Positions 12,201 through 48,664 of a stretch of 64,000 bases of DNA are shown here, piece after piece (position 1 is the first letter of the stretch; the number at the start of each line of letters is the position of its first letter). The position numbers and the translations under genes were made by a program. The stretch is from the NCBI RefSeq assembly GCF_041146795.1, contig NC_135179.1, positions 11,965,047-12,029,046 of the forward strand. The letters are read 5' to 3'. Source of the stretch: Maylandia zebra. Lineage: Eukaryota; Chordata; Actinopteri; Cichliformes; Cichlidae. Below the pieces are notes generated by a model. It ran no database searches and had not been told where the DNA came from. It was given only the letters and a program-made list of their open reading frames with translations.

Positions 12201-13630
12201 CAGATCTGCTATGTGGAACATTTTACCATCTTTCAGCTCCATGTTTTGGCCTCACAGCCCACAGTTTCCTGTTTTGGTTCGCTCTCATTCTGCTCTCGTT
12301 ACTTTTCCAGCTGCAGCAGGCAGCTGTTTCAAATAAAAGGATAAGATAAACACAGTTTTGCACTACCTGCCAGGAGCCAAATGGCTGACAGAAGAAGCTG
12401 GTGACCACAAGTCCCAGCATTTAACAGAGAAATGAAGATTTAACAAAATATTAAATGAAAAGGATCAAGCCTCAAAGATGGAGATCACAGTGAATATGGT
12501 CAAAAGTGTACTAGCCACTGTCTTCCCTTTCTTATAGAGGCCTCTGTTTCCAGGTCCAAGATTAGAGACAAGCAACAAACAGATATTCAGCTCAATAAGA
12601 CACTGAAAGCTTCCTGAATGGGTGATTTGCTTGTATGTTTGTGCACATGAGGCTGAGTGTGTGTCCAAACACCACAGTCGACTGAAAACTCATTTGCTTG
12701 TCCATTTACTGAGCTTCCCTTCGCAGCACAATGCAGCTGCTGGACAAAGAGGCCTCACTGTGGGATTCAAATGAAGGGGGAGGAGGGGGCAGGGAGGTTG
12801 AAGGGGTTATTGGTGGAGTATGGAGGTTGAGTTATGTAGACAGCATTGAATGAGCTGTGCATGAAGAAGAGAGGTGAGAGATGTTGAGGGGTGAGGAAGA
12901 GGAAGGCGGAGAGGTGTTTGTGCACCTCCAGACCAAACTGTGGGGCAGTGGTGCCTTCCAGCCTGCTGAGATGCCTCCCAACCTCTCATCAACATAGTCA
13001 CACAATACGTAAAAAGGCCAGGCTTCGTGCCAGATGCCACTGCGTGTGTTTCTGTGCGCTTCAAGGTGACACACTTTATTCAACAGGATGGCCTCACTCT
13101 GGGCAGCCGAGGAGTTTTGTGAGCTCGGTGATGAATAAACATGCAGGCGAGGTGTTTTTGTACTCGTCATGAAAGCGAGGCGCATCTGGACGATTCCTCT
13201 GTGAGTTTTTGTGAGTTTTTAGAGGTTGTTGGGGCATTCAGATGCAGTCAAATAAGGAGAGGAAGCTTGGCAAAAGCAGGCAAATGAGTTGCAGGTGAGG
13301 CTGTGGTTAAAGCCAATCTGCGGTCACAGCAAAAGTCAATACAAATAAAGGGGGCAGAGAGGCTAATGCAAACCCCTTTATTTGAGATTTGAGTTTAGTT
13401 TTGTGTGGTTTATTTGGTTTTCTGTGGAATTATATATATCTGCACAGGGGGAAAATATCCCGAGGAGAGAAAATGACCTCGCTGGTCATTTGTTTTGCAC
13501 TCATTTGCAGTCAAATGGCTCCCTCTAGTGCTTATGTAGAAAACTATTTTTTACATTTGGCAAAGACCACAGAAGCAGATTAAAAAACGATTGGGTCAAT
13601 CATTTATAAGGATAAAGTAAGGTTATAAGC
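9255..13630. other. No gene recognised apart from a promoter-like site
   Basis: Contains a G-rich block (about 9240-9600), the promoter-like site near 10.5 kb and CTCF-like motifs at 11352 and 13519. No reading frame resembles a known protein. Confidence 0.5.
10476..10550 (+). promoter_or_regulatory. Promoter-like GC box and TATA box
   Basis: GGGGGCGG at 10476-10483 is followed by TATAAGAG at 10507-10514, about 24 bases apart. GC-rich DNA follows where a start site would be expected. I see no convincing coding exon after it, so this may be a non-coding first exon or chance. Confidence 0.3.
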
Positions 13631-13639
13631 TGTTAATGG

Positions 13640-14330
13640 TATTATCACATAGTGAAAGCCATTTGGAACAACACCAATTCAGCAACACAGTGCTTCGGAT
13701 TCAGAGAGAGCTTCAAGGAATTGGTTTCCACAGCCAAGCAGCTGCATCCAAGCCTTGCATCACCAAGTGCAATGCAAAGCACTGGATGCAGTGCTGTAAA
13801 GCACACCGCCGCTGGACTCTAGAGAAGTGGCGAAGTGTTCTCTAGAATGACAACTCCATCTTTTTTTTTTTTATCTGTCAGTCTGATGGATGAGTCTGGA
13901 TTTGCCAGGAGAACAACCCTTGTGGCCCTTTGGACAATTTCATGCTCCCAACTTTGTGGGAACATTTTGGGGATGGCCCCTTCCTGTTCCAACATGAGCA
14001 AACACAACTACACAACGCAAGGCTAATTAAAACATGGATCAGCGAGTTTCCACCACACTCACTGTAGGAAGAACTCGCCTGGCTTGCAGAGTCCTGACCT
14101 CAACCCAACAGAACACTTTTAGAATGAACTGGAGCGAAGAGTCCAAGCCAGGCCTTCTTATCCAACATTAGTGTCTGACGTCACAAACCCTCTACTGGAA
14201 TAATGGTCAAAAATTCCTATAAACACACTCCTGAACCTTGTGGAAAGTATTTCCAGGAAAGTTGGTGGTGTTATATCTGCAAAGAGTGGGCCGACATCAT
14301 ATTAAACCCTATGGTTGAAATGAGTTCATG
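13640..14330 (+). pseudogene. Tc1-like transposon remnant with internal deletion
   Basis: The plus strand translates in pieces to RRWTLEKWRSVL, then DESGFARR, then PDLNPTEHF and SRKVGGVISAKSGPTSY. These are the first catalytic Asp region, the DLNP-x-E block and the transposase C-terminus. A poly(T) run sits at the first break. The middle of the enzyme (roughly from after DESGF to the segment before the second Asp) is missing, so it cannot be active. Confidence 0.85.
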
Positions 14331-15804
14331 TTTATAGAATCAAAGCTTTCTGCACTGACAGATGTCGGTGATTTTGTTCAGGCCTGGGTGTGGCTAAATC
14401 AATTTAACTCAGCTTTCCAAAAAAACTCGGTTAATCATTTAATTCATGTTTTTATCAAAAAGGGCAGTTACTTTTTCCACACAGGCCCAGGAAGGTTTTC
14501 GATAATGTATAAAAAATACAACAAAGAGCCACATGTTGATTTTAGGGGAAAAAAAGATACTAAACTGATTTTATTGTAAATTGTTTTCAAATTTTTAAAG
14601 ATCATCCATAAACTTAACAGTATTAACAGGAATGTGCAGGAACGCCTGCTGGGTTTCCAAGACTGCACTGATGTCTAGTCTGGCACTAATAAAAACACAG
14701 GAGGCCAGGCTGGAAGTGGAGAAGCTCATGTTTTCGTTGGGAGTCACCACAGTATTAATTAACAAATATTAATGCAGCTGAACTGCCTGAAAGCTTCTCC
14801 AAAATCTAATACGACTTCAGTCGGTTCAGTCAGATGTAGCTCAATACTCCCTAACTCTGCACACCTGTGTAACACTTTTTAAAGTCTCGTGCTTCTGTCT
14901 GTGCCACATCTGGGCTCTGTTTCCCTCTGAATCTAAATCTTTAATCTTCTGGTATTTTTGGAAACCAAAGCTTTGTTTCTGTAACTTTATTCAGCTGAAT
15001 CCAATTTCATCTGCAGCTTTTTACTTGTATTTAAAATGTTGTTTTGAATATTTATTTAAATTTGTCATTTTCTAAATCATCCAGGACCTGTTTGGAATAA
15101 ACTCAGGGGGGCATTTTCTCTCATTAACCTGCCACTAGGTGGTGCATTGCATGCAATAAACTGGTAACTATACTGAAAAAAATGTTTTTTCGCAAGGTTG
15201 TACAATATATTAGTTGTTAATTTGCATCAGTTGTAGTTAATTTAAACTTCCTTAAATGTTATATAAGCTGTGACTTTAACCTATGTCTCTCTGGTTAGTT
15301 GTTTGATTTATTTAAAAGAAAAAAGAAAGAAGGATTGAAATTTTCATGTGATAAATGAACTAAATAAACATAAAGATAAATTATTATTAAATATAAATAA
15401 TGAATAGATAAAATTATTATTATTATAAGTGACAATCCCTCACGTTTCTGAGTTTAACTATAATTTTGTGCATCGACCAGACATATTTAAATATGTTAAA
15501 CTACAGGGGCTTGCAAAAGTTTTCGGCCCCCTTGAACTTTTCCACATTTTGTCACATTACAGCCACAATCAACCAATACAAAGTGCTGTACATGTGAGAA
15601 GTGGAGTGAAAATCATACATGATTCCAAACATTTTTGCAAATAAATAACTGAAAAGTGGGGTGTGTGCGTTGTTATTCAGCCCCCTGAGTCAATACTTTG
15701 TAGAACCACCTTTTGCTGCAATTCCAGCTGCCAGTCTCTCACAGCACAGCTGCTCTGTGACGGCCTCAGAGGTTGTCTAAGAGAATATTGGGAGCAACAA
15801 CACT

Positions 15805-17147
15805 GTGAAGTCCAAAGAGCACACCACACAGCTCAGGGATAAAGTTATTGAGAAATTTAAAGCAGGCTTAGGCTACAAAAGGATTTCCCAAGCTTTGAAC
15901 ATCCCACGGAGCACTGTTCAAGCGATCATTCAGAAATGGAAGTAGTATGGCACAACTGTAAACCTACCAAGACAAGGCCGTCCACCTAAACTCACAGGCC
16001 GAACAAGGAGAGCGCTGATCAGAAATGCAGCCAAGAGGCCCATGGTGACTCTGGACGAGCTGCAGAGATCTACAGCTCAGGTGGGGGAATCTGTCCATAG
16101 GACAACTATTAGTCGTGAACTGCACAAAGTTGGCCTTTATGGAAGAGTGGCAAGAAGAAAGCCATTGTTAACAGAAAACCATAAGAAGTCCCGTTTGCAG
16201 TTTGCCACAAGCCATGTGAGGGACACAGCAAACATGTGGAAGAAGGTGCTCTGGTCAGATGAGACCAAAATGGAACTTTTTGGCCAAAATGCAAAACGCT
16301 ATGTGTGGCGGAAAACTAACACTGCACATCACTCTGAACACACCGTCCCCACTGTCAAATATGGTGGTGGCAGCATCATACTCTGGGGGTGCTTCTCTTC
16401 AGCGGGGACAGGGAAGCTGGTCAGAGTTGATGGGAAGATGGATGGAGCCAAATACAGGGCACTCTCGGAAGAAAACCTCTTGGAGTCTGCAAAAGACTTG
16501 AGACTGGGGCGGAGGTTCACCTTCCAGCAGGACAACGATCCTAAACATAAAGCCAGGGCAACAATGGAATGGTTTAAAACAAAACATATCCATGTGTTAG
16601 AATGGCCCAAAGTCCAGATCTAAATCCAATCGAGAATCGGTGGCAAGATCTGAAAACTGCTGTTCACAAACACTATCCATCTAATCTGACTGAGCTGAAG
16701 CTGTTTTGCAAATAAGAATGGGCAAGGATTTCAGTCTCTAGATGTGCAAAGCTGGTAGAGACATACCCTAAAACAGCGGTCCCCAACCGTTTTTGCGCCA
16801 CGGACCGGATTATGCCCGACAATATTTTCACGGACCGGCCTTTAAGGTGTCGCGGGTAAATACAACAAAATAAAACTAGTACCGGTACCGAAAAAAGAAG
16901 ATTTATTCATAACACACGTGAAAAGACCCAGGAAAACCGAGTTAACGATAAAAACAATAACAAAATAACGCTGAAAACCGATAAAAACCCTGAAAACCAT
17001 ACATTTCATACCTGAGCCTCAACTCTCGCGGCCTGGTACCAAACGACTCATGGACCGGTACCGGTCCGAGGCCCGGGGGTTGGGGACCGCTGCCCTAAAA
17101 GACTGGCAGCTGTAATTGCAGCAAGAGGTGGTTCTACAAAGTATTGA
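15805..17147 (+). pseudogene. Tc1-like transposase pseudogene (DDE family)
   Basis: The enzyme cut and pasted its own element. The N-terminal helix-turn-helix region (KVIEKFKAGLGYKRISQALN) and the GRPPKL AT-hook-like motif are recognisable. The first Asp is in LWSDETKMELFG and the second in FQQDNDPKHKA. The third acidic residue is in PNPIENRW-type sequence read in a shifted frame. Defects: the expected start codon region reads GTG, a TAG interrupts after QKWK (about 15943), and a small deletion shifts frame just after VLEWP (about 16605). A further TAA follows the NLTELKLFCK segment, and a hAT-type insert separates the last 15 codons (ending STKY-TGA). The longest open stretch is 16042-16623. 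It is dead as a protein source. Confidence 0.92.
16774..17092. mobile_element. hAT-type MITE inserted in the Tc1 element
   Basis: The 319-base element starts CAGCGGTCCCCAACC and ends in the exact inverted copy GGTTGGGGACCGCTG. It is flanked by a perfect 8-base duplication, CCCTAAAA (16766-16773 and 17093-17100). The 8-base duplication and CAGCGG-type ends are diagnostic of the hAT superfamily. It has no coding capacity. Confidence 0.95.
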
Positions 17148-18589
17148 CTCAAGGGGCTGAATAATTATGCACACCCCACTTTTCAGTTATTTATTTGTAA
17201 AAAATGTTTGGAATCATGTATGATTTTTGTTCCACTTCTCACGTGTACACCACTTTGTGTTGGTCTTTCACGTGGAATTCCAAAAAAATTGATACATGTT
17301 TGTGGTTGTAATGTGACAAAATGTGGAAAAGTTCAAGAGGGCTGAATACCTTTGCAAGCCACTGTAAATGGGATATCTAATCACTCAAAGTGCTGGAAGT
17401 GTAATGAATACAGGAATACTAGCAAGATTCTGTTTCACCTTGCTAGTGTGACTAGATTTAACTGCTGCCTTCAGCGTTACTGTATCAATAGAGAACCATT
17501 AATAACTGTGAAATTCCTGCTATGACAGGCCAGCATGTGTGCTGTAAAGATGTGTTGTCAAACTCCTATTAATGAGAAGCAGATACATTCATGAATAAAG
17601 AACAACTAACAACACTGCACACTCTATTTGAGGTAGCCTATATTATGGACCCAGGCAGGTCAATATGGGTTTCACGTCAAAACCCATATTTTCAAAAAAA
17701 AATAGTGACATTAAATTTTCTCCATAAAAAGAACTTTAGCATGCTTTTTGCAGTTTTAGAAATGAAGCTAGTTACTGTTGCAGAAACAATAGGTTAAAAG
17801 AAAGAAAAATAAAATGAGTTTGGATTTAGCCTGCAGTTGATCCCAGGCATTAAACCAGAGTGAGAGACAAGAAAATAAAAACTGGGCAAAATGCGATTGC
17901 AGTTGTCATTTATGCATATAAGAGCATGTATATCAGGAAATCTAAACCATCCACTCTCCCAAAAGCAATTTAAAACTGTTATTTCCAGCTGTGATAAGGT
18001 AGACAATAAGCTGCAACCTAGATTTGATCAAAACAAGTTGTCCTCTGGTCTGCAAATTTACTGTTGCTCTGTATCTGCCACATGCTGCGAAATTATTGTG
18101 CAAGGATCAGCAACAAAAAGGAAAATAGGTAAGTCAATGTGTTTGTAAGGACATTTAAAAGCACCAGGTGTTTATTGAAGCGCTGCGCAGCTAAGAGATT
18201 AAAATAAAGTGACGTAACAGCAACTAAAAAGCAATATTTGATTTAAAAGTTATGAAAAGGTCTTGATGTGAATGCTTTGCTTGTTTCATAAATATGGAAC
18301 AGTAAAGCCCTGATCTCCTTTGCAAAAGACCTTAAAAAACAAATTAAAAACTCTTTTCATGCTGAAGAGATTCTGGTTGAAATTAAAGGTTTTATAAAAG
18401 TCTTTCTTCCAATAGTCACCTGGTGTTTAAGACAAAAGTTAAATGCAGCTTTTTTTCTTTTTTTTTTACTACAAGGGTTAAAATGATTATCCCCCTATGC
18501 TAATAGATAATTGTATACTGGAACAGCCTGTAGTCGTTTAGTTTTCAAGTCTCACGTCTTTCAATATTGTGCAATATTTAGTAGTTGCA

Positions 18590-19195
18590 CAGGTTGCAAC
18601 TGATCACACTACCACACTGGAATTCACTGAGCTCCTGGGAACAACCCATTCTTTCACACATGTTTGTAGAAGTCTCGCACACATCTCCTGAGCAATCCCA
18701 TTCTTCTTTGGCAAATCTCTCTTAATCAATAGTCTTCTCGGGTGGACCTCGGTCTTCAGTTCTCAAAATACTCCAACCACCGTGTTTAAATGTGGGGATG
18801 GTGTTCTTTGTTCTCCAAGCATAAGCAGCATCTCTGTATCCAAAGAACTGTAATTTCACCTCACCTAACTTAATTAAGAACGTGCTTCCAATACGTTCCA
18901 GTACATGAGTTTTGTCCAGGTTGTCCTACTTCAAGGTGTGAAGGTTTTACTGATCTGCAACCTCACAGTCCACTCCTGTTGCCTTTTTGAGACTACATTC
19001 TTGAGTTGGCAAAACATTAACGAGTATCTTTTCAGCTGTTCTGGGGTCTTTAGACAAATCTCTCACTAGTTTTCTGTCCAGAGTCTTTGAAATCTTTCAC
19101 TTTCTACCTCTCCCAATGTTGTTTCTGTACAGAGTGTCTTCTTTGAATTTGTCACTCCAGTTCTTGATAATTGGAAACACTGTGATAACTGTATC
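18590..19195 (-). pseudogene. Tc1-like transposase remnant, minus strand
   Basis: Minus-strand translation gives TLDRKLVRDLSKDPRTAEKI (N-terminal region), then KLQFFGYRDAAYAWRTKNTI and PTFKHGGWSI. These match the Tc1 block FGxxxxxYVWRKxNTxxxxKHGGGSI. The second half of the catalytic domain is missing. It is a different family from the other copies in the window. Confidence 0.75.
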
Positions 19196-19224
19196 TAAGC
19201 TAATTGTAATCCTGACACTAAAAC

Positions 19225-19367
19225 TATGTTTTGAGTCTTAAAAATTCAAACTCATGGGAACGGGGACTTTGTCCCCATAAGGGCTGTTGGTCCCCACAAG
19301 TAATCTTCCAATGTTTGGTCCCCACAAGGATATGTAAACATGTACACACACACACACACACACACAC
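19225..19367 (+). repeat. GGTCCCCACAAGG-type repeat with (CA)n tail
   Basis: Successive TTTGTCCCCATAAGGGC, TTGGTCCCCACAAG and TTGGTCCCCACAAGGATA units lead into a CA tract at 19344-19367. This combination is a familiar dispersed unit in fish genomes. Confidence 0.6.
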
Positions 19368-19439
19368 GCAAAGTAAAGTGATACAAACATAACACAAAAA
19401 ATACAAGAGATGTATCCCCACATCAGCCCCCCCCAAAGA

Positions 19440-22240
19440 AATTCACCTGACAGCAATCAAAATTAAGGAAAGTTTCCAGGCCAAGGTGTCTTATAAGCAT
19501 GCAAGAGTCCATCAAGGTTAAAAGCAAAACTTCAAGATTTAAAGTTTATAAGATCACACTGACGGAGAGGTCTGATAAAATCTGGTTTTCATCGGTGCCA
19601 GACATTCCTCAGATCTGAAGAAATACTCTGCAGCGAAATGTTGTTTAAACCCGAAGAACTTTATTTGAAATTCCAGTCAAGATCCCAAAGTCACAAAATA
19701 CACGAGCAGTACAGGAGGAATATCAAGATGTGGAGACTTTTTTTATAACCTGAAAAGGAAAACTGTGTTTAAAAGTGTTAAGGACAAAAAGAGGCAGTGT
19801 AACATGGTAAGGTTTTGTGTGAACATTGTGCGCATGCAGCCATTTAGTCTGTTTATGATTCAGGCAGTTTGGACAAGTAAAGGGATAAAAGTTCGCTCGA
19901 AACAGCAGCTGGAAGAAAAAAAAAAGTCAGAGCTGCTGTTAAGAAAAAGGAAATAAAGGCTCAGAGAGTTCATGAGAGCAAACGTGCCAACATCTGCTGT
20001 GGACAGACAGAAGCAGGAGACAATCAGGAAATCAGAAAACACCATTTTTCTGCTTATAAGAGTATATGAGGAAAAACCAACTTTCGTTGAGTGAGTCACA
20101 AACAACAGAAACACAAAAAATACAATTTTTTTTTTTTTTTTAATGTCCTCACTGTATAAGTGCGATGTCTAGGACACCAGATGAGAGGCAGATCATATAC
20201 AGTATCATATAACTTCCATCACCAGTTTAATTATTTTGCTTTGGAAAAGGTGGTTTTAAAAATACAGAGCAGAGTATTCTTCGTGATGGTAAATTTTATT
20301 TGTCTGTGTGAAATTTCCAACGTTCACCTTGGATCAGAGCAGCCGCCTGCAGCTCATTAAAGGAAGATTCAACTGAATTGTACTCCTAAAGTTTTGTTTA
20401 CATGGCATGTGTAGCCTGTAAACACAGGCGTTATTTGCTCTGTGAGCTTTCTGAGGTCTGATTAAATGCTACATTCATGTCAAGTCGATTCATTCATGTC
20501 GAAGCACCTCGTCCAGCTTGTAAATAACATCAAAACTCAACCCTGGAAGCTTTAAAACAGCTCAGCTTTAAAGCTGCTGCTGCTGCGAAAATGATTAAAC
20601 TCCGTCTGCACCATCCTTCCATGAATCGACACCTCATTAGGATAAAAATTGGGGATAATTCAGACCTCTGCTTTCTCTTTTTTCCTGTGATTGCCAAGAA
20701 GGTTATGCAATGGGTTCAGTTTGTTAGCAGGATTGCTCAAAATATTAAAAGTGATTAACTTCTGCAGTAGGTCCAGATCTGGATCCAAGAACTCTTAGTA
20801 TTTGGGGTTTTTGTTTTTGGCTATTGCGAGATTAAGGAAGATTGAACATTTCTCATCATATCATCACATATGCATACAAACTGAAACATGAAGTACTGCC
20901 ACACAACGTCATCATGTTTTCCAGAAAATATTATCCCAGTGTCCTGAAATATTTTTACATCCAGAGACTCGATTCACACACGATGTGGAGGGAGGTACGA
21001 GGTGTCACACTTGTTTTAAAAGTATGTCTGAGCCACAACGTTATGGAAGAGCTTTACTTAGTAACATGAAAACTCTTTCAACATTCAAATCCAGACATCT
21101 TAAGATGAGATCAAACAATAAATAAAGCCGATTTACACAACAAAGTGGAAGACTACCACCATGTTCATGCTGCAACATTTGAACCAAGTGGGAAAATGTT
21201 GCATCAGCTGCTTCCTTTAAACCTTCGACAGAATGGCTGCAGATGTTATTAAATACACTCTGATGATGGCACAAAGCAAACCGATCTAAACTGTTCATTT
21301 ATACCCATACGTGGAATCTCCACCTGATTAACGCAATTCAAACAATGCGGCTACTAAAGCAGCTGTCGTGGCGGCCTTGCTGCATTGGTCTGTGAGCACG
21401 CCCACGTTGGAGTAAGAAATACGAACGCAGGATTAGACACGTTACCATTTTTCCTGCGGTGACCTCACATCTCCTCTGAGGTCTGGTTGCCAGATCCAGA
21501 TTCTGGTTTCATTCACCCTTTTTTGCCTCAAAAGCCAAATCACCTTGTAGACAAACTATATAGTTGTTGTTTTTTTAATTTACAGACCCCTTTATTTTAT
21601 TTTTTTATTCAGTTTAAAAGAAGACCCATTGAAGTCACTGTATCAGTTCATGCTGGACTGTTTTCTTTAACAACACCTTTAAAAAAAGAAACAGTGTTCA
21701 AATTTAGGTTTACAAACAAAATCAGAGCTGTTTCTGCATCATTTACAGTACTGTATTAAATCCAACTCATGGCAGAACGTGAACATTCCCAAATATGTAA
21801 CCACACGTAGCTATCGTAAGTAATAATACGCCATGTAGACACAGTATATTAAATAGCAGAGATAATACCTTTCAGAAACTGTTGCAGTTGTACCCAGCTT
21901 GCTAGTACTGTGTGGGCACGTATACCATTTTTCTGATTTTCATTGCTCTGACATTCATTGTATGCACGCCGACTCAGTTTTGTCTCAGTAAAAGTAATGT
22001 TATTCATTATTAGCTCCAAGTCCAACAAGAGCAGCCCAGTTTCCCTCTTGATCAGTGGAGACACACAAGTTTAAAAGCATACAGCATTAACTTGTTTTTG
22101 CTGTGCACTGAAGACATTTGTGTGTGAGATTGAATGATGAACATGAGAAGAGAGATCAGAGTTTCAGCTTTTATTTCCTGGTATTTACATCTAGATGAGC
22201 GGCACAGTCTGGGCCTCACACCGTCCATTTGGGTTCTCTG
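19440..22240. other. No gene recognised
   Basis: AT-rich sequence with a poly(T) run near 20125-20141. None of the short frames resembles a known protein. At about 22150-22200 the sequence CAGCTTTTATTTCCTGGTAT followed by TTACATCTAGATG recalls a dispersed fish DNA-transposon end, but I cannot define its limits. Confidence 0.5.
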
Positions 22241-22254
22241 TAGTCCAAAGGCAC

Positions 22255-22410
22255 GCATGGGGTTAGGCTAATGGGTGATTCTAAATTGATCATATGTATG
22301 AATGTGAGTGTGAGCGGCTGTCTGTCTCTAAGTATTGACTGTGATGGACTGGCGACTTGTCCAGGGTGCATCCTGCCTCTTGCGTCATGACAGCTGGGTT
22401 AGACTCTATA
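22255..22410 (+). repeat. Fish LINE/SINE-tail repeat
   Basis: Contains AATGGGTGATTCTAAATTGA, then GATGGACTGGCGACTTGTCC, AGGGTGCATCCTGCCTCTTG and CAGCTGGGTTAGACTCTATA. It is the same family as the reverse copy near 56375-56470. Confidence 0.7.
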
Positions 22411-23289
22411 ACCAGGAACAGGTTAAGTTTAACTTTTACAAAATCGCAGCACACTGATCAATTAATTCTCCAGAAAATGTCGTCACAATTCTTGGAAGAT
22501 CAAACCAACCTCTGTGTGTGGATGTCAGTGATATCTTACATCAGTAGCCCAACACAGATTCCTCGACTCCCCTTGTGCAAGTTTGCACAGAGAGTAAGCC
22601 CACGTTCAAATCTAATTTTATATTCACTCTTTACTGAGAATTTTAAACACCACTGGGTTTTGTACATATTTAAACATGAATTTAATGGTGAAGCTTGCTC
22701 AGATTCTGTGACACTTAAGTCTCTAAACTTACACAGTCGCAGCTTTTCTTCCATACTTCAAATAGGCACAGATGTTTTTGAGCTGGACTGACCAAAATGT
22801 TTAAACTGCTCACACATTCATACAGCATGTTTCCTGTTGCTCACACTCATTTCACAGCTGCATTTTTCTTCACTTTTTTCTAAAGTTGTAGTTTTTTTCC
22901 CCCACAGCTAACCATGGGTGAGTTTGTGGTACAGTGTTGTTCCACAAGGTCCATTGTTTAATCATGGATATCTCCTCTCAGTTTAAGCTTTCACCTCTGG
23001 GTAGACCAACATGAAGACCAGTGAGAAAAGCATGTTATTCTGAAGCTGAGAAACTGGAAAGAAGCTGAGCAAAGTCAGTAAAAGTATCTGGATTGTCCTG
23101 AAAAAGAAATGATGTACAGAGCAACAGGCATCTAAATGGCTCTCCAAGCTAAAAAAAAACAAAACAAAAAACAAGAGCTGATAAAACACAAATGGTGAAA
23201 GCAGCAAGGAAACCCCCAAAACACTAATGAGACTTTGAGAACAGCAATGCAGAGGCCACACTGCAAGATGCCAACCACTCACCAGCAGC

Positions 23290-23745
23290 AAAAATCAAAA
23301 AACAGGATTGCAATTTACAAAACTGTACAGATATGAGCTCCATCAGTTAGGGAACAGCTTTATGGCCTGATGGGACAAAGCTTAACTACTACCATATAGA
23401 TGGAAAGACCAGTGTCTGCAGAAAAGCATGGATCTGCTCATGATCCTAAACATACAAGCTCATTTATAAAGCACGGTGGAGGTGCTGTCATGGCTTGGGC
23501 TCCGTCGCTTTCATTGATCATGACTGCAGTAGCAAAATGAATGAAGAAGTCTCCAAAAACATACTCTGACAATTTACAAAGAAATTCATCCAAAATAATC
23601 AGGAGGATCTTTATTATGTGGCAAGATAATAATCCAAAGCACACCACCACCTCAACAAAGGACTTCAGCAGGATACATAATGACCATGCACTTAAAAACC
23701 TGAAAACCCCAACAAATCTGACAACTACATGATGGTGCAGTAAAA
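23290..23745 (+). pseudogene. Tc1-like transposase remnant
   Basis: The plus strand gives SFIKHGGGAVMAWA and later WQDNNPKHTTTSTKDF. The second catalytic Asp region is normally DNDPKH, and here reads DNNPKH. Frames between the blocks are broken. Confidence 0.75.
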
Positions 23746-24656
23746 TCCTGTAAAGGCATGACCAGTGAAGAAACAGGAAATCTAAAGTTTATTTAATGTA
23801 TACTGAATAAAAGCTGAAACTTTTTTGTGTCTCTTCTCATGATCACCTTTTGATCCAACACACAAAATGTCTTCATTGCACAGAACTGTAAATGCAAACA
23901 ATGTCGTCATCCACTAAGGTGGGGATTCAATGCAGTACTCTAAATCAAGACTGTGGAATTACAGTCTTGCAGAAAACTGGGCAAAAAAAAAAAAAAAAAA
24001 CAGCATACATCGAATCATTGCCTTCATCCCATGTTACCAGAACAATGTGCTGACAGTGCAAAGACAAAACAACATTAATCACAAGAATGTGAGGCGTGGA
24101 AAAGTGCTGACAGACTAATTTGATTTGTTTACTTCGAAAATCTAAGTTTCATTAACATTTCTGTGCCTGTTAGTGGTTAGAGGAGAGCTCACCTGCTGAG
24201 ATTAATCCTTAAAACTCAAGCGTTCCCACAGCGATCAGTGGAAGCAACCGCTAGCTACGGAAAAAATTTAAAAGCTAGTTTTTTTTTTTGTTTTTGTTTT
24301 TTTGGAGTTGAATGACAAGGCAAGTTTTAACACTGAGAACACAGAAAGACACATTTAAAATATAAACCGATCCCTTTATCGTGTGAGGATGCGCCGTACA
24401 CCTGGAAGAATAAAACATAAAGCACATACAGTCCAAAGCATCTAAAGTGCTGAGGGGGAAAACACAGCGCGTTAAAATCACAGCATAGATCAACCAAAAT
24501 ACAGTCAAACAATGTGTTCAACCAAACGAGCGATCCGGTGCCTGCGTGTCTCGTGGCCGTTCCTTCACGCCCTCACCTGATGGCAGCTGGCGTTGCCCAG
24601 TGTGTTGTATATGAAACAAAACGCTGCAATGTTAGCAGAGCGCCTTGTGATGCTGT

Positions 24657-24662
24657 TTTAAT
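24657..24662 (-). promoter_or_regulatory. adss2: Possible adss2 poly(A) signal (ATTAAA)
   Basis: This is the first ATTAAA/AATAAA-type hexamer I see on the minus strand after the stop codon, about 125 bases downstream. A longer 3' untranslated region ending further left is equally possible. Confidence 0.25.
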
Positions 24663-24786
24663 AAAGTTTAAAACTGTTAAAAATCCAAACAGACTGGAGA
24701 AGTCCAGTCCGGCACAGTCTGATGACGGTGGCGTCTTTGTTTGGAGGTTTAAAACAGGTAGGTAGGCTGTGTTTCTTTCCATTTGT

Positions 24787-48123
<23,337 letters not shown>

Positions 48124-48230
48124 TTCAGCTCGGTACCTGGCTGTCTCCACTCCTCACCGACCTAGACTGGAGGAACTACCAGCAACTGAGCCGAACCGGA
48201 AACCTGGCTTATTCTACGCATGTGCGAAAA
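48124..48230 (-). promoter_or_regulatory. adss2: adss2 5' untranslated region and core promoter region
   Basis: This is the stretch immediately upstream of the ATG. The start codon lies in a CpG-rich segment (about 47985-48235), in contrast with the AT-rich DNA to the right. An ACCGGAAA ETS-type site lies near 48195. No TATA box is evident, which fits a housekeeping CpG promoter. The transcription start is not determinable from sequence alone. Confidence 0.5.
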
Positions 48231-48594
48231 ATTCTTCTTCCCAGTCCTTTCACAATAAAATTCAGTTTTGTCAATGAGCAAAACGTTTCTTTTTGTGCAG
48301 CTTCTGTTTCTAGACAAAGAAAAGCACAACATTCTTCTGAGATAATAATATTCCCCGTTTTATCGTATTTTAATTATTTATTTGTTTTTATGTTTGTTCT
48401 ACCTAAGTACGACTCATTATTATCACACTTTGATTTAAAAAGAACAAACAAACAATTGAAATTACTTATTGCTACTATTATACTAGGAGATGGTTAAATT
48501 TAGTACTTTATTATTCTTTCCTATAGCAAACTTTCTGAGCTTGCACAATGTTAATATTCCTATATTTGTTTGTCTGCTTGATGGAAGTTTAAAC

Positions 48595-48664
<70 letters not shown>
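48595..48664 (+). repeat. (AAAG)n microsatellite, about 17 units
   Basis: A clean tetranucleotide tract about 470 bases upstream of the adss2 start codon. Lysine/glutamate or serine/phenylalanine-repeat frames over it are artefacts. Confidence 0.97.

Larger units (their letters stand above)
15504..17364 (+). mobile_element. Near full-length Tc1-like DNA transposon interrupted by a hAT-type MITE
   Basis: The left end reads CAGGGGCTTGCAAAAGTTTT and the inverted right end CAGTGGCTTGCAAAGGTATT. Both continue into a shared TTGAACTTTTCCACATTTTG. TA dinucleotides flank both ends (15502-15503, 17365-17366), the Tc1/mariner target. Removing the 319-base insert and its duplicated 8 bases leaves about 1.53 kb, the normal size of a complete Tc1 element. 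Confidence 0.93.
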
